A DNA stretch of 64,000 nt from SHZL01 sp963815185. GTDB lineage: Bacteria; Pseudomonadota; Gammaproteobacteria; Xanthomonadales; SZUA-36. Every line of letters begins with the position of its first letter. Position 1 is the first letter of the stretch. Under the pieces are notes generated by a model. It was not told where the DNA came from. It searched no databases and worked only from the letters and a program-made list of their open reading frames with translations. The stretch spans positions 124,001-188,000 of the forward strand of contig CAWFGC010000007.1 in assembly GCA_963815185.1 (NCBI GenBank), written 5' to 3'. Shown one piece after another: positions 9,398 to 18,304 of this stretch. A program made the translations under genes and the position numbers.

Positions 9398-10593
9398 ATG
9401 ACCATTGAAGTGAAAGTGCCCATTCTGCCCGAATCCGTAGAGGACGCGACAATCGCTTCGTGGCACAAAAATGTGGGCGACACCGTGCGCCGGGATGACA
9501 ACCTGGTCGACCTGGAAACGGATAAAGTGGTGCTCGAGGTTCCCGCTCCGGTGGATGGAGTACTGAAAGAAATCAAAGCCAGTCGAAGGCGCGACCGTGC
9601 TCAGCGGTCAATTGCTCGCCGTCATTGAAGAAGGTGCCGTCGCGCCAACCACCTTCCGTGTCTGAGAAGACAGAAACAACACCGGCTGAGGAACCGGCGC
9701 CACCAATAAAGAAAGCTGCACCGGCCCCGGCGCCATCCCCTCCCCCGTCCACTGACGTTTCCTCCAGGCTCAGCCCGGCTGCGCGCCGTGTCGCCGAAGA
9801 AGAAAAAGTCGATCCGGCTAAGGTGCCCGGCAGCGGCAGGGGCGGCAGAATCACGAAAGGTGATGTGCTGTCGTTCGTGAAGTCGGGCGGTCCACGCCAG
9901 GAAGAACGGGTGAAGATGACGCGCTTGCGCAGCCGCATCGCCGAGCGCATGAAGGAAGCGCAGAACACGGCAGCAATTCTGACTTCTTTCAACGAAGTGG
10001 ATCTCAATGCGGTCATGGACCTGCGGCGGCGGTACAAGGACGAATTCATTGCGCGCCACGGTATCAAATTGGGCTTGATGTCTTTTTTTGTCAAAGCGTG
10101 TTGCGACGCGTTGCGTAAATTCCCATTGGTCAACGCATCGCTCGACGGTGAAGAGATTATTTACCACAATTACCAGGATATCGGCATAGCGGTTTCCACC
10201 GAGCGCGGTTTGATGGTGCCTGTCATACGCAATGCCGAAAGCATGGGCCTGGCTGAAATCGAACATGGTATTGATCATTTCGCCACTGCTGCGCGGGATG
10301 GCTCCATAAGCCTCTCTGATTTGCAGGGCGGCACATTTACCATTACCAATGGCGGAATTTTCGGTTCGCTGGTTTCCACCCCTCTGTTGAATCCGCCGCA
10401 AAGCGCCATCCTGGGTATGCATGCGATAAAAGAACGGCCGGTGGTTATCGATGGAGCGATCGTTGCCCGGCCCATGATGTATTTGGCGCTGAGTTATGAC
10501 CATCGGATTATCGATGGCAAAGATGCGGTGCAGTTCCTGGTGACCGTAAAGGAAAGCCTGGAGGACCCGGCCAGATTCTTACTCGGACTGTAA
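9398..10593 (+). CDS. sucB: Dihydrolipoamide succinyltransferase (E2), with two frame breaks
   Basis: E2 core of the 2-oxoglutarate dehydrogenase complex. The ATG at 9398 follows AAGGAA and begins the lipoyl domain (VPILPESVEDATIASWHK; lipoyl lysine in ETDKVV). The frame then breaks: an extra C near 9584 (family reading KASEGATVLSGQLLAVIEEG) and an extra T near 9653 (PTTSVSEKTE). The rest, read from about 9655, holds a Pro/Ala linker, the E3-binding domain (SPAARRVAEEEKVDP) and the acyltransferase domain ending with the active-site motif DHRIIDG. Both breaks are insertions, so they do not cancel. Since sucA and lpd are intact, sequencing or assembly error is the likeliest cause. Confidence 0.9.
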
Positions 10594-10614
10594 CCCCGCT
10601 AAAAGGAACCAAGC

Positions 10615-12042
10615 ATGGCAGAAAAATTTGACGTAGTCGTAATCGGTGGCGGGCCCGGGGGCTATGTCGCCGCCATACGGGCTGCACAATGCGGCTTGAA
10701 AACGGCCTGTGTCGATATGTTCACGGGTAAGGACGGCAAGCCGGCTCCGGGAGGAACCTGCCTCAATGTTGGCTGCATTCCATCCAAAGCTTTGCTGGAT
10801 TCAAGCAAACATTTCTACCACGTGGGGCATGAGTTCGCTGAACATGGTATTACGGTAAAAAATGCTGCCATGGACGTGCAGAAGATGATCGCGCGCAAAG
10901 ACGGCATTGTAAAAAAGCTGACCAGCGGTGTGACCCAGCTGTTCAAAGGCAACAAGATCGAATACTTCCATGGCAAGGGAACGCTGCTCGCGAACCGTCA
11001 GGTCGAAGTGTCACCTGCGGATGGGGGAGAAAAACTGCAATTGCAGGCCGACAACGTCATTCTTGCCTCGGGCTCCATCCCGATCGCGATACCCAACGTG
11101 GAATTCGATGGCGAATTTATCGTCGACAGCGAGGGGGCCCTGGACTTTACCACGGTGCCCAAGCGCCTCGGCGTCATCGGCGCCGGGGTGATCGGCCTGG
11201 AACTGGGTTCGGTGTGGAACCGGCTGGGCTCCGAGGTCGTGTTGCTCGAAGCACTGGATCAATTCTTGCCCATGGCGGATGTGCAGCTTAGTCAGCAGGC
11301 TGTGCGGGAGTTCACCCGGCAGGGCCTCAAGTTCCACTTTGGCACTCTGGTCAAGGGCGCCACAGTAGTAAAGAAAGAAGTGCTGGTCACACTTGAAGAC
11401 AGAAACGGTGAAAGCCAGCAAACATTTGACCGCTTGCTCGTCGCCGTCGGCCGCAAGCCATATACCGAAGGCTTGTTGACTGAAGAGGCAGGCGTGCGCC
11501 TCACTGATCACGGTCAGATCGAGGTTGACGAGCAATCGAGAACCAGCGCAGACGGCGTATGGGCGATTGGTGATTGCGTGCGCGGTCCCATGTTGGCCCA
11601 TAAAGCCTCGGAAGAAGGCATCGCGGTGGCTGAAATGATCGCCGGCAAACCCGCACACATCCATTTCGATACCACACCCTGGGTGATCTACACAGACCCG
11701 GAGATCGCCTGGGTAGGCAAGACCGAGCAGGAACTGAAGAAAGCGGGGGTCAAGTATCGTGCCGGCTCGTTTCCCTACGCCGCCAACGGCAGAGCTCTGG
11801 CGGGCGGGCATGGCGTTGGACTGGTCAAGATACTGGCCGATGCTGAAAGCGACGAAGTACTGGGCGTGCACATCCTGGGCGCCAACGCGTCTGAACTCAT
11901 CGCTGAATGCGTGGTTACCATGGAATTTCATGGCTCCAGCGAAGACCTGGCGCGCATCGTCCATGCACACCCAACCCTGTCAGAGGCGGTGCATGAAGCA
12001 GCGCTGCACGTCGACAAGCGGGCCATCCATCGTGGCAACTGA
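10615..12042 (+). CDS. lpdA: Dihydrolipoyl dehydrogenase (E3)
   Basis: FAD enzyme that reoxidises the dihydrolipoyl groups of SucB, and perhaps of other 2-oxoacid complexes, with NAD. The 475-residue protein has the FAD dinucleotide motif GGGPGGYVAA (11-20), the redox disulfide Cys49/Cys54 in GGTCLNVGCIPSK, the NAD-binding GAGVIGLELGS segment and the C-terminal catalytic His-Glu pair (HAHPTLSE). It starts 21 bases after sucB, behind AAAAGGAACC, and completes the sucA-sucB-lpd operon. No sucCD genes follow. Confidence 0.95.
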   Translation: MAEKFDVVVIGGGPGGYVAAIRAAQCGLKTACVDMFTGKDGKPAPGGTCLNVGCIPSKALLDSSKHFYHVGHEFAEHGITVKNAAMDVQKMIARKDGIVKKLTSGVTQLFKGNKIEYFHGKGTLLANRQVEVSPADGGEKLQLQADNVILASGSIPIAIPNVEFDGEFIVDSEGALDFTTVPKRLGVIGAGVIGLELGSVWNRLGSEVVLLEALDQFLPMADVQLSQQAVREFTRQGLKFHFGTLVKGATVVKKEVLVTLEDRNGESQQTFDRLLVAVGRKPYTEGLLTEEAGVRLTDHGQIEVDEQSRTSADGVWAIGDCVRGPMLAHKASEEGIAVAEMIAGKPAHIHFDTTPWVIYTDPEIAWVGKTEQELKKAGVKYRAGSFPYAANGRALAGGHGVGLVKILADAESDEVLGVHILGANASELIAECVVTMEFHGSSEDLARIVHAHPTLSEAVHEAALHVDKRAIHRGN

Positions 12043-12075
12043 CGCAGCCCTGAGCCTTATTCCCGGGACTATGCG

Positions 12076-13113
12076 GTGAGCCAAATACCTGAATCCTTTC
12101 GCGCTTTCCGCATCCATAACGACGAGGAGGGTTATCACTCGGGAACTGAATTGCTGACGCTCGGCGACCTCAGCGAGGGTGACCTGACGGTGCGCGTGGA
12201 CTGGTCCGGTATCAATTACAAGGATGCTCTGGCCGCTACCGGAAAGGGCAAAATACTGCGCAAATTCCCGCTCAATGGCGGCATCGACATGGCCGGCACG
12301 GTCGTCAATTCGGATGCGGAGCTTTTCCAGCCAGGCGATCAGGTGATTGTAACGGGCTGCCATTTGTCGGAAACGCGTGATGGCGGCTTCAGCGAATATC
12401 TGCGTGTTGACAGCCAAGACGCGGTCCCACTGCCTTCCGGACTGAGCACCAGGGAAGCCATGATCCTGGGCACGGCCGGCTTCACGGCGGCCTTGTGTCT
12501 GCTGCGCATGGAAGCAAACGGCCAGACGCCTTCCGCGGGCCCCATTGTTGTCACCGGCGCCAGCGGCGGCGTTGGCAGTATCGCCATCAACCTGCTGACC
12601 CATGCGGGTTATGAAGTGCATGCAATATCGGGCAAAGTGGAAGAATTCGACTGGCTGGAAAAGCTGGGCGCCCGCCAATGTATCTCGCGCCATGATTTGC
12701 ATTGGGGCCAGAATCCGCTGGAAAAAGCCATTTGGGCCGGTTGCATCGACAGCATCGGCGGCGACATGCTGGCCGGAATCAGCCGTGTCGTCAAACTCTG
12801 GGGAAACATTGCCTGCTGTGGCATGGCCGGAGGGCGGGGCCTGCACACGACCGTTTTTCCGATGATTCTGCGTGGCGTCAGCCTGCTTGGAATCAGTTCG
12901 AACAATTGCCCGTTCACGATGCGGCGTACACTGTGGGACCGCTTGGCAAATGAATGGAAACCGCCCCTGCTGGAGCATATCCTGACGCACGAAGTCGGGC
13001 TCGATGAAATGTCTCCCATCTTCCAAAGCCTGCTGGACGGAAAAAGCAAGGGACGGTCGGTCGTGAAAGTCAATCTGGATCAAGCTGCCGCAGATCAAGG
13101 CTCTTTGCAATGA
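12076..13113 (+). CDS. YhdH/AcuI-family quinone oxidoreductase (acrylyl-CoA reductase type)
   Basis: A 345-residue medium-chain reductase. It has the family GINYKDALA segment near the N-terminus, the NADPH-binding loop VTGASGGVGSIAINLL, and the C-terminal pattern RRTLWDRLANEWKP seen in YhdH/AcuI proteins, which lack catalytic zinc. AcuI enzymes reduce acrylyl-CoA to propionyl-CoA in dimethylsulfoniopropionate and 3-hydroxypropionate metabolism; other members act on quinones or enals, so the substrate here is uncertain. The start is GTG at 12076. It lies 33 bases after lpdA and may be its last cotranscribed gene. The MITE-like element begins 30 bases downstream. Confidence 0.8.
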   Translation: MSQIPESFRAFRIHNDEEGYHSGTELLTLGDLSEGDLTVRVDWSGINYKDALAATGKGKILRKFPLNGGIDMAGTVVNSDAELFQPGDQVIVTGCHLSETRDGGFSEYLRVDSQDAVPLPSGLSTREAMILGTAGFTAALCLLRMEANGQTPSAGPIVVTGASGGVGSIAINLLTHAGYEVHAISGKVEEFDWLEKLGARQCISRHDLHWGQNPLEKAIWAGCIDSIGGDMLAGISRVVKLWGNIACCGMAGGRGLHTTVFPMILRGVSLLGISSNNCPFTMRRTLWDRLANEWKPPLLEHILTHEVGLDEMSPIFQSLLDGKSKGRSVVKVNLDQAAADQGSLQ

Positions 13114-13143
13114 TTTTTCCATTCGCTATCCATTTACGGCATA

Positions 13144-13311
13144 CTAGTGGCCTGTAACAGCCAATACGGGAGTGAAAGGCGAGCCCGGACGAGCCGAGTG
13201 CACGAAGCGAGCCGCGTCGAATAGCTCGCGCATATTCGCAAGGCGAGCGACACAGCAATCGGCCGTCCCGGTTCGCAAGGCACTTCTGTATTGGCTGTTA
13301 CAGGCCACTAG
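13144..13311. mobile_element. MITE-like element with 24-bp terminal inverted repeats
   Basis: A 168-base segment bounded by perfect 24-base inverted repeats: the left end (13144-13167) begins CTAGTGGCCTGTAACAG, and the right end (13288-13311) is its exact reverse complement. The match continues inward with two mismatches over the next seven bases. The interior is GC-rich with repeated GCGAG motifs and no credible gene. No clear target-site duplication flanks it. Its size, termini and lack of coding capacity fit a non-autonomous transposable element; a large hairpin regulatory element is the alternative. Confidence 0.7.
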
Positions 13312-13362
13312 GCACTTGGCGCATCAATGGTAGTTGGAAAGAGTTTTTTCACGGGACCGTTC

Positions 13363-13722
13363 ATGTCTAAAGTTCTGATTGTTGATGACTCACCAGCGCA
13401 GCTCTACAGTTTGCGCAAAATTGTTGAACAAGGCGGACACCAGACCGTGGTCGCCGACTGTGGTGAACGCGCGCTGCAAGTCGCCTCCGACGAGCAGCCC
13501 GCAGTGATCCTGATGGATATCGTGATGCCGGGTATGAGTGGATACCAAGCCACACGCCGCCTTGGGCGTAACGAAGTAACACGCCACATTCCGGTTATTT
13601 TTGTCAGCGCCAGGGCCGATGAGACTGACCGGGTTTGGGGTATGCGCCAGGGCGCCCGTGATTACGTGACCAAGCCGGTCAATCCGCAAACTCTGTTATC
13701 GGCGATTTCCGCCGCGATGTAG
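13363..13722 (+). CDS. PilH-like single-domain response regulator
   Basis: A CheY-type receiver with no output domain. From the ATG at 13363 (MSKVLIVDD) it has 119 residues: acidic pocket Asp8/Asp9, phosphoacceptor Asp52 (MDIVMP), Ser82 and Lys104 (YVTKP). The segment DRVWGMRQGARDYVTKP closely matches PilH, the regulator of the type IV pilus Pil-Chp system. No pilG, pilI, pilJ or chpA lies nearby, so it is an orphan in this window. The frame is open further upstream to 13327, but that extension is not conserved-looking. It starts about 50 bases after the MITE-like element. Confidence 0.85.
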   Translation: MSKVLIVDDSPAQLYSLRKIVEQGGHQTVVADCGERALQVASDEQPAVILMDIVMPGMSGYQATRRLGRNEVTRHIPVIFVSARADETDRVWGMRQGARDYVTKPVNPQTLLSAISAAM

Positions 13723-13860
13723 TGCCCTGTCGAAGTTCAAGTTGATTTTCCGAACAGATCGACCCTGACCCTTGTATTCCAGGGGTTGCGGCACTATTTT
13801 CCAGACACGCCTTTGGACTTCTCTGTCCAAGCACAAGAAATCGTATAAGGAGAGCATTTC

Positions 13861-14340
13861 ATGACCATCAAAGCCGGTGACAAGATTCCTGCAGCAACCT
13901 TTACCATAATGACTGAATCAGGGCCAAAACCGCTCACCACAGATGAATTGTTCGGCGGCAAGAAAGTCGTCCTTTTCTCTGTTCCCGGTGCTTTCACCCC
14001 CACCTGTTCCGCCAAACACCTGCCTGGTTTTGTCGATCTTGCCGAAGACATACTCGGCCGTGGCGTCGACACCATTGCTTGCGTCGCAGTGAATGATGTC
14101 TTCGTGATGAATGCCTGGGGTAAAAGCGCAAAGGCTTCCAGGATTCTGATGCTGGCGGATGGAAATGCTGACTTTGCCAAAGCCGTCGGGCTAACCTTGG
14201 ATGCTTCCGCGTATGGCATGGGCGAGAGATCACAGCGCTTTGCCCTGATCGCCGACAACGGCGTCGTTTCGCACCTGTTCGTAGAAAGCCCGGGCGAATT
14301 CAAGGTCAGCTCTGCAGAAAACGTTCTGTCGGCATTGTAA
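13861..14340 (+). CDS. Peroxiredoxin, Prx5 type
   Basis: A 159-residue thiol peroxidase of the Prx5 (AhpC-TSA/redoxin) family that reduces hydrogen peroxide and organic peroxides. The peroxidatic Cys49 is in PGAFTPTCS, the family signature. I see no fused glutaredoxin domain, so reduction presumably depends on a separate glutaredoxin or thioredoxin. The ATG follows a strong AAGGAG (about 13850-13855). It is followed 43 bases later by an OsmC-type peroxidase gene, giving a small peroxide-defence pair. A six-base stem (TTGGAC/GTCCAA, 13813-13830) lies in the leader; I assign it no function. Confidence 0.9.
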   Translation: MTIKAGDKIPAATFTIMTESGPKPLTTDELFGGKKVVLFSVPGAFTPTCSAKHLPGFVDLAEDILGRGVDTIACVAVNDVFVMNAWGKSAKASRILMLADGNADFAKAVGLTLDASAYGMGERSQRFALIADNGVVSHLFVESPGEFKVSSAENVLSAL

Positions 14341-14383
14341 AAGGAACAGCTGGATAGATTCGGCTGACAATCAAAGGTGATTC

Positions 14384-14821
14384 ATGCATCAATATCCGCA
14401 TCTTTACAAGGTCGAAGCCAAAGCCGAAACCGACACAGCGGTAGAAATCGACAGCGAGGGTTTGAGCTCGCTGGCCTCGCTGCCTCCGGAACAGTTTGAT
14501 GGGCCGGGCGGTTACTGGTCGCCCGAAACCCTGCTGGTCGCCGCGGTGGCGGATTGTTTCATCCTCACGTTTCGGGCCATTGCCCGCGCCTCCCAACTGA
14601 CCTGGCTGCGTCTGGAATGCAAGACCGATGGCGTGCTGGACCGGGTTGACAACATAACGCGTTTCACCCGGTTTGACACCCGGGTCACGCTAACGGTGCC
14701 GGCGGGCACGGACGAGCACAAAGCAACGAGGATATTGGAAAAAGCGGAAGCTGTGTGCCTGATCAATAACTCACTCAACGCGGAAAAGCATTTACAGGTC
14801 CGGATTGAATTTGCGCCCTGA
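14384..14821 (+). CDS. OsmC-family peroxidase-like protein
   Basis: A 145-residue OsmC/Ohr-fold protein. The two conserved cysteines are visible: Cys58 in VADCFILTF and Cys125 in EAVCLINNS, the pair used for thiol-based hydroperoxide reduction in this family. The GGYWSPETLLVAAVADC segment is typical. It belongs to the general OsmC group rather than to a confidently assigned Ohr. It follows the peroxiredoxin gene on the same strand and converges on gyrA. A 14-base palindrome (AGTCCGGCCGGACT, 14844-14857) between the two stops might form a shared terminator. Confidence 0.85.
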   Translation: MHQYPHLYKVEAKAETDTAVEIDSEGLSSLASLPPEQFDGPGGYWSPETLLVAAVADCFILTFRAIARASQLTWLRLECKTDGVLDRVDNITRFTRFDTRVTLTVPAGTDEHKATRILEKAEAVCLINNSLNAEKHLQVRIEFAP

Positions 14822-14855
14822 CGGCGGACTTTCTCAAGCAGACAGTCCGGCCGGA

Positions 14856-17396
14856 CTATTCTTCTTCATCGCCTTCGGCGGCGATCTTGGCCACACCGAC
14901 CAGGTGCTCTCCTTCGCGCAGACGGATCAGCGTAACCCCCTGGGTATTGCGTCCCAGGGTTGAAATTTCATTGGCGCTGGTCCGCACCAGCGTGCCGCCA
15001 TCCGAGATCAACATGATGTCGTCCTCATCGGTCACCTGCTTGGCCGCAATCAATTGGCCATTGCGTGCAGAGGTACTGATGGCTATCAGGCCCTGCCCGC
15101 CCCGGCCCTGCCGCCGGTAATCGTCTACCCGCGTCCGCTTACCGAATCCATTTTCGGTAACCGTCAGAATATCGCCTTCCCCCACGACCAGCATCGACAC
15201 GACTGCCTGATTTTTCTGCAAGCGCAGACCGATCACACCCCTGCTGACACGGCCCATGGAGCGAACATCGCTTTCGGCAAAGCGAATACATTTGCCCGAG
15301 CTTGAAAACAGCATGATGTCCTGTTTGCCGTCGGTGAGGTAGGCATTGACCAATTCGTCATCTTCCGGCAAATCGATAGCCCAGATACCGTTGGCTCGTG
15401 GGCGCGAATAATCCGACAGCGGCGTCTTTTTGACGATGCCCTTGCGCGTGGCGAAAAAGACGAAAAGATTGTCGGGGAATTCCCGCACCGGCAATACCGC
15501 ATTTACCCGTTCGTCCTTTTCCAGCGGCAGCAGATTTACGATGGGTTTGCCCCGGCTGGCATGGCTGGCCTGCGGCAGCTCATACACTTTCAGCCAATGG
15601 ATTTTGCCCCGGCTGGTAAAACACAGGATCGTGTCATGCGTATTGGCGATGAACAGTTGGTCGATAAAATCCTCGCCCTTGACCTGCGTTGCTGATTTCC
15701 CCGTTCCACCGCGACGCTGCGCATGGTAGCGATCCGGGGATTGCGACTTGGCATAACCACCGTGCGACAGGGTAACGACAACGTCTTCTTCCGTAATCAG
15801 GTCTTCCAGGCTCAGGTCGAGCCGGGTCTGAATGATTTCGGTGCGCCGTGCATCGCCATACTGTTCACGAATTGCGATCAGTTCCTCGCGGATGACTTCC
15901 ATCAGCCGCGCCGGGCGGGACAGGATATCCAGCAAGGACCGGACACTTTGCAACAACTCTTCGTATTCGCGCGTCAGCTTTTCCTGCTCCAGCCCGGTCA
16001 GGCGGTGCAGGCGCATATTGAGTATTTCCTGTGCCTGCACAGGCGATAGCTGGTAGCCGTCATCCTGCAAACCGTATTGCGCATCCAGGTTCTCAGGCCG
16101 GGATGTTTTCGCCCCGCCCTGCCCCAGCATGGCCGCGACCACGCCAGGATTCCAGCGCCTGGCCAGCAGCCCTTCGCGCGCATCGGCTGGGGTGGCCGAC
16201 TTTTTGATCAGGTCAATCACATCATCGAGGTTGGCCAGCGCAACGGTGAGTCCTTCCAGCACGTGGGCGCGTTCGCGGGCCTTGCGTAATTCAAACAGGG
16301 TGCGGCGCGTCACCACTTCGCGGCGGTGACCGATAAAGGCGTCGAGAATGTCGCGCAAGTTCAGCAGCCTGGGCTGGCCCTGCACCAGCGCCACCATATT
16401 GATGCCGAACACGGTTTGCATCACCGTGTGCTTGTACAGGTTATTCAGCACGACTTCCGGCACCTCACCACGGCGCAGTTCGATCACCACCCGCATGCCG
16501 TCCTTGTCCGATTCGTCGCGCAGTTCGGTGATACCCTCGAGCTTCTTCGCCTTGACCAATTCCGCTATTTTCTCGAGCAAGCGGGCCTTGTTGACCTGGT
16601 ACGGCAGCTCGTGAATGATCAGGGCCTGTTTGCCGCTGGCTTCGTTGGTTTCGATCCCGGTGCGGGCCCGCATGTAAATACGGCCACGTCCGGTGTGATA
16701 GGCCTCGTGGATGCCCTGAGCGCCGTTGATGATACCGGCGGTGGGAAAATCCGGACCGGGAAGGTATTGCATCAGGCCGTCGATACCCAACTCCGGGTTA
16801 TCGATCAGGGCCATGGCCGCATCGATGACCTCTGTCAGGTTATGCGGAGGAATATTGGTTGCCATACCCACGGCAATGCCCGACGATCCGTTGACCAGCA
16901 GATTCGGGACCCGGGCCGGCAACACCTGAGGCTCCAGTTCCGATTCATCGTAGTTGGCCGTGAAATCCACGGTTTCCTTGTCGAGATCCGCCAGCAACTC
17001 GTGCGCCAGCTTCGACATCCGAACTTCGGTATAGCGCATCGCCGCAGCAGCATCGCCATCGACCGAACCAAAGTTTCCCTGGCCGTCGACCAGCATGTAG
17101 CGCATGGCAAATGACTGAGCCATGCGCACAATCGTGTCATACACGGCCGTATCGCCATGCGGGTGATACTTACCAATCACATCACCCACCACACGGGCCG
17201 ACTTCTTGTATGGTTTGTTCCAGTCGTTGCCCAACACCGACATGGCGAAAAGCACCCGCCGATGCACCGGTTTCAAGCCATCGCGCACGTCTGGCAGGGC
17301 ACGACCGACAATGACGCTCATGGCATAGTCCAGGTAGGACTTGCGCATCTCGTCTTCGAGGTCTACCTGCAGCACTTCTTTGGCGAGTTCAGCCAT
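14856..17396 (-). CDS. gyrA: DNA gyrase subunit A
   Basis: Breakage-reunion subunit of DNA gyrase, which introduces negative supercoils with GyrB. The 846-residue protein begins MAELAKEVLQVDLEDEM and shows the catalytic Tyr122 (AMRYTE) and the quinolone region HPHGDTAVYDTIVRMAQ, where Thr83 and Asp87 fall at exact E. coli numbering. The C-terminal beta-pinwheel contains the GyrA box QRRGGTG. It ends in an acidic tail (AAEGDEEE). Thr83 rather than Ser83 is the wild-type state in several gammaproteobacteria. A TATAAT lies about 110 bases upstream. Confidence 0.98.
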   Translation of the reverse strand: MAELAKEVLQVDLEDEMRKSYLDYAMSVIVGRALPDVRDGLKPVHRRVLFAMSVLGNDWNKPYKKSARVVGDVIGKYHPHGDTAVYDTIVRMAQSFAMRYMLVDGQGNFGSVDGDAAAAMRYTEVRMSKLAHELLADLDKETVDFTANYDESELEPQVLPARVPNLLVNGSSGIAVGMATNIPPHNLTEVIDAAMALIDNPELGIDGLMQYLPGPDFPTAGIINGAQGIHEAYHTGRGRIYMRARTGIETNEASGKQALIIHELPYQVNKARLLEKIAELVKAKKLEGITELRDESDKDGMRVVIELRRGEVPEVVLNNLYKHTVMQTVFGINMVALVQGQPRLLNLRDILDAFIGHRREVVTRRTLFELRKARERAHVLEGLTVALANLDDVIDLIKKSATPADAREGLLARRWNPGVVAAMLGQGGAKTSRPENLDAQYGLQDDGYQLSPVQAQEILNMRLHRLTGLEQEKLTREYEELLQSVRSLLDILSRPARLMEVIREELIAIREQYGDARRTEIIQTRLDLSLEDLITEEDVVVTLSHGGYAKSQSPDRYHAQRRGGTGKSATQVKGEDFIDQLFIANTHDTILCFTSRGKIHWLKVYELPQASHASRGKPIVNLLPLEKDERVNAVLPVREFPDNLFVFFATRKGIVKKTPLSDYSRPRANGIWAIDLPEDDELVNAYLTDGKQDIMLFSSSGKCIRFAESDVRSMGRVSRGVIGLRLQKNQAVVSMLVVGEGDILTVTENGFGKRTRVDDYRRQGRGGQGLIAISTSARNGQLIAAKQVTDEDDIMLISDGGTLVRTSANEISTLGRNTQGVTLIRLREGEHLVGVAKIAAEGDEEE

Positions 17397-17505
17397 ATAT
17401 CAAGCCGTCTTAGGAATGCAACGAAAGTTATTGTTTTAAAAGGAATTAGACAGACTTCTTTTATGATAAAAAAGTCGCCGGCCCAGTGCTTTTTACGAAC
17501 GCATA

Positions 17506-17511
17506 ATTATA
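17506..17511 (-). promoter_or_regulatory. Candidate -10 box for gyrA
   Basis: On the minus strand the sequence reads TGTGCTATAATTATGCG, containing a perfect TATAAT about 110 bases before the gyrA ATG. No good -35 hexamer is visible at 16-18 bases. The leader between it and gyrA is AT-rich. Confidence 0.45.
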
Positions 17512-17690
17512 GCACAAAAATGCGTTTCATTGGCCCCGTATAAACGCCCGTCGAAGGCTTGTTGGCGGCCGTAATCGGCGGCTTGAAATTGGTTCCGCCA
17601 ATGTACGTTCCTGTTCGTGGATTAGTGGCCGCGGCCGGTACCGTTGCGTATGATGCAAAGTTTCCCTGCATCAATAAGGAAACTCTGATC

Positions 17691-18284
17691 ATGAAATGTC
17701 TTTTACGCCTGCTGGCCGGACTACTGATTTGCACTGGCCTGTACGCCCAGGAGAGCGCAACCGCCGCCAATCCGCAAGCCATCATCCATACCAGCATGGG
17801 CGACATCACGCTGGAATTGTATGCCGACAAAGCACCGGTTACCGTTGCCAATTTCGTGCATTACGCCGACAGCGGATTTTATGACGGTACGATCTTTCAC
17901 CGCGTCATCAGTCATTTCATGATCCAGGGCGGTGGCTTCACCGCAGACATGCAGAAAAAACCCACCGGCGAACCCATTACCAATGAAGCGAACAACGGAT
18001 TGTCGAACATGCGTGGCACCATCGCGATGGCGCGCACCGGCTTCCCACATTCCGCCACTGCCCAATTTTTTATCAATGTGCAGGACAACCAGAACCTCGA
18101 CTACACGGGAGAAGAGAGTTCCAGGGCCTGGGGATACGCGGTATTTGGCAAGGTAACCGCCGGTATGGAGGTGGTTGACGCGATCCGTTTTGTCGAAACA
18201 ACCACCATTCCTCCCTACTCCGATGTTCCCAAATCACCGGTTGTAATCGAAAAGGTGGAGATCGTTCCAGCCGGCAAGGATTGA
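17691..18284 (+). CDS. Peptidyl-prolyl isomerase, cyclophilin type, exported
   Basis: A PpiA-like cyclophilin that would assist folding in the periplasm. From the ATG at 17691 (behind AATAAGGAAAC) the 197-residue protein starts with a signal peptide, MKCLLRLLAGLLICTGLYAQ, with probable cleavage after LYA. The cyclophilin domain follows: FHRVISHFMIQGG (active-site Arg), the GTIAMAR segment and SATAQFFIN. The C-terminus ends VVIEKVEI as expected. The frame is open upstream to 17559, but that part lacks a signal or family match. It overlaps or abuts lpxH downstream. Confidence 0.92.
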   Translation: MKCLLRLLAGLLICTGLYAQESATAANPQAIIHTSMGDITLELYADKAPVTVANFVHYADSGFYDGTIFHRVISHFMIQGGGFTADMQKKPTGEPITNEANNGLSNMRGTIAMARTGFPHSATAQFFINVQDNQNLDYTGEESSRAWGYAVFGKVTAGMEVVDAIRFVETTTIPPYSDVPKSPVVIEKVEIVPAGKD

Positions 18285-18304
18285 TTTTGCCGTGTACTCA
18301 ATCC

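Noticed and set aside
11980..13122. A 380-codon open frame on the minus strand opposite the AcuI-type gene, and a 319-codon one at 11011-11970 opposite lpdA
   Set aside because: Both are antisense to clearly conserved proteins, show no recognisable motif and have low-complexity composition typical of shadow frames.
13727..13860. Possible RNA element before the peroxiredoxin gene
   Set aside because: Only a six-base stem is visible and it matches no riboswitch consensus I know.
17146..17151. Thr83 in GyrA as a quinolone-resistance mutation
   Set aside because: Threonine at this position is wild type in several gammaproteobacteria and Asp87 is unchanged, so resistance is not implied.
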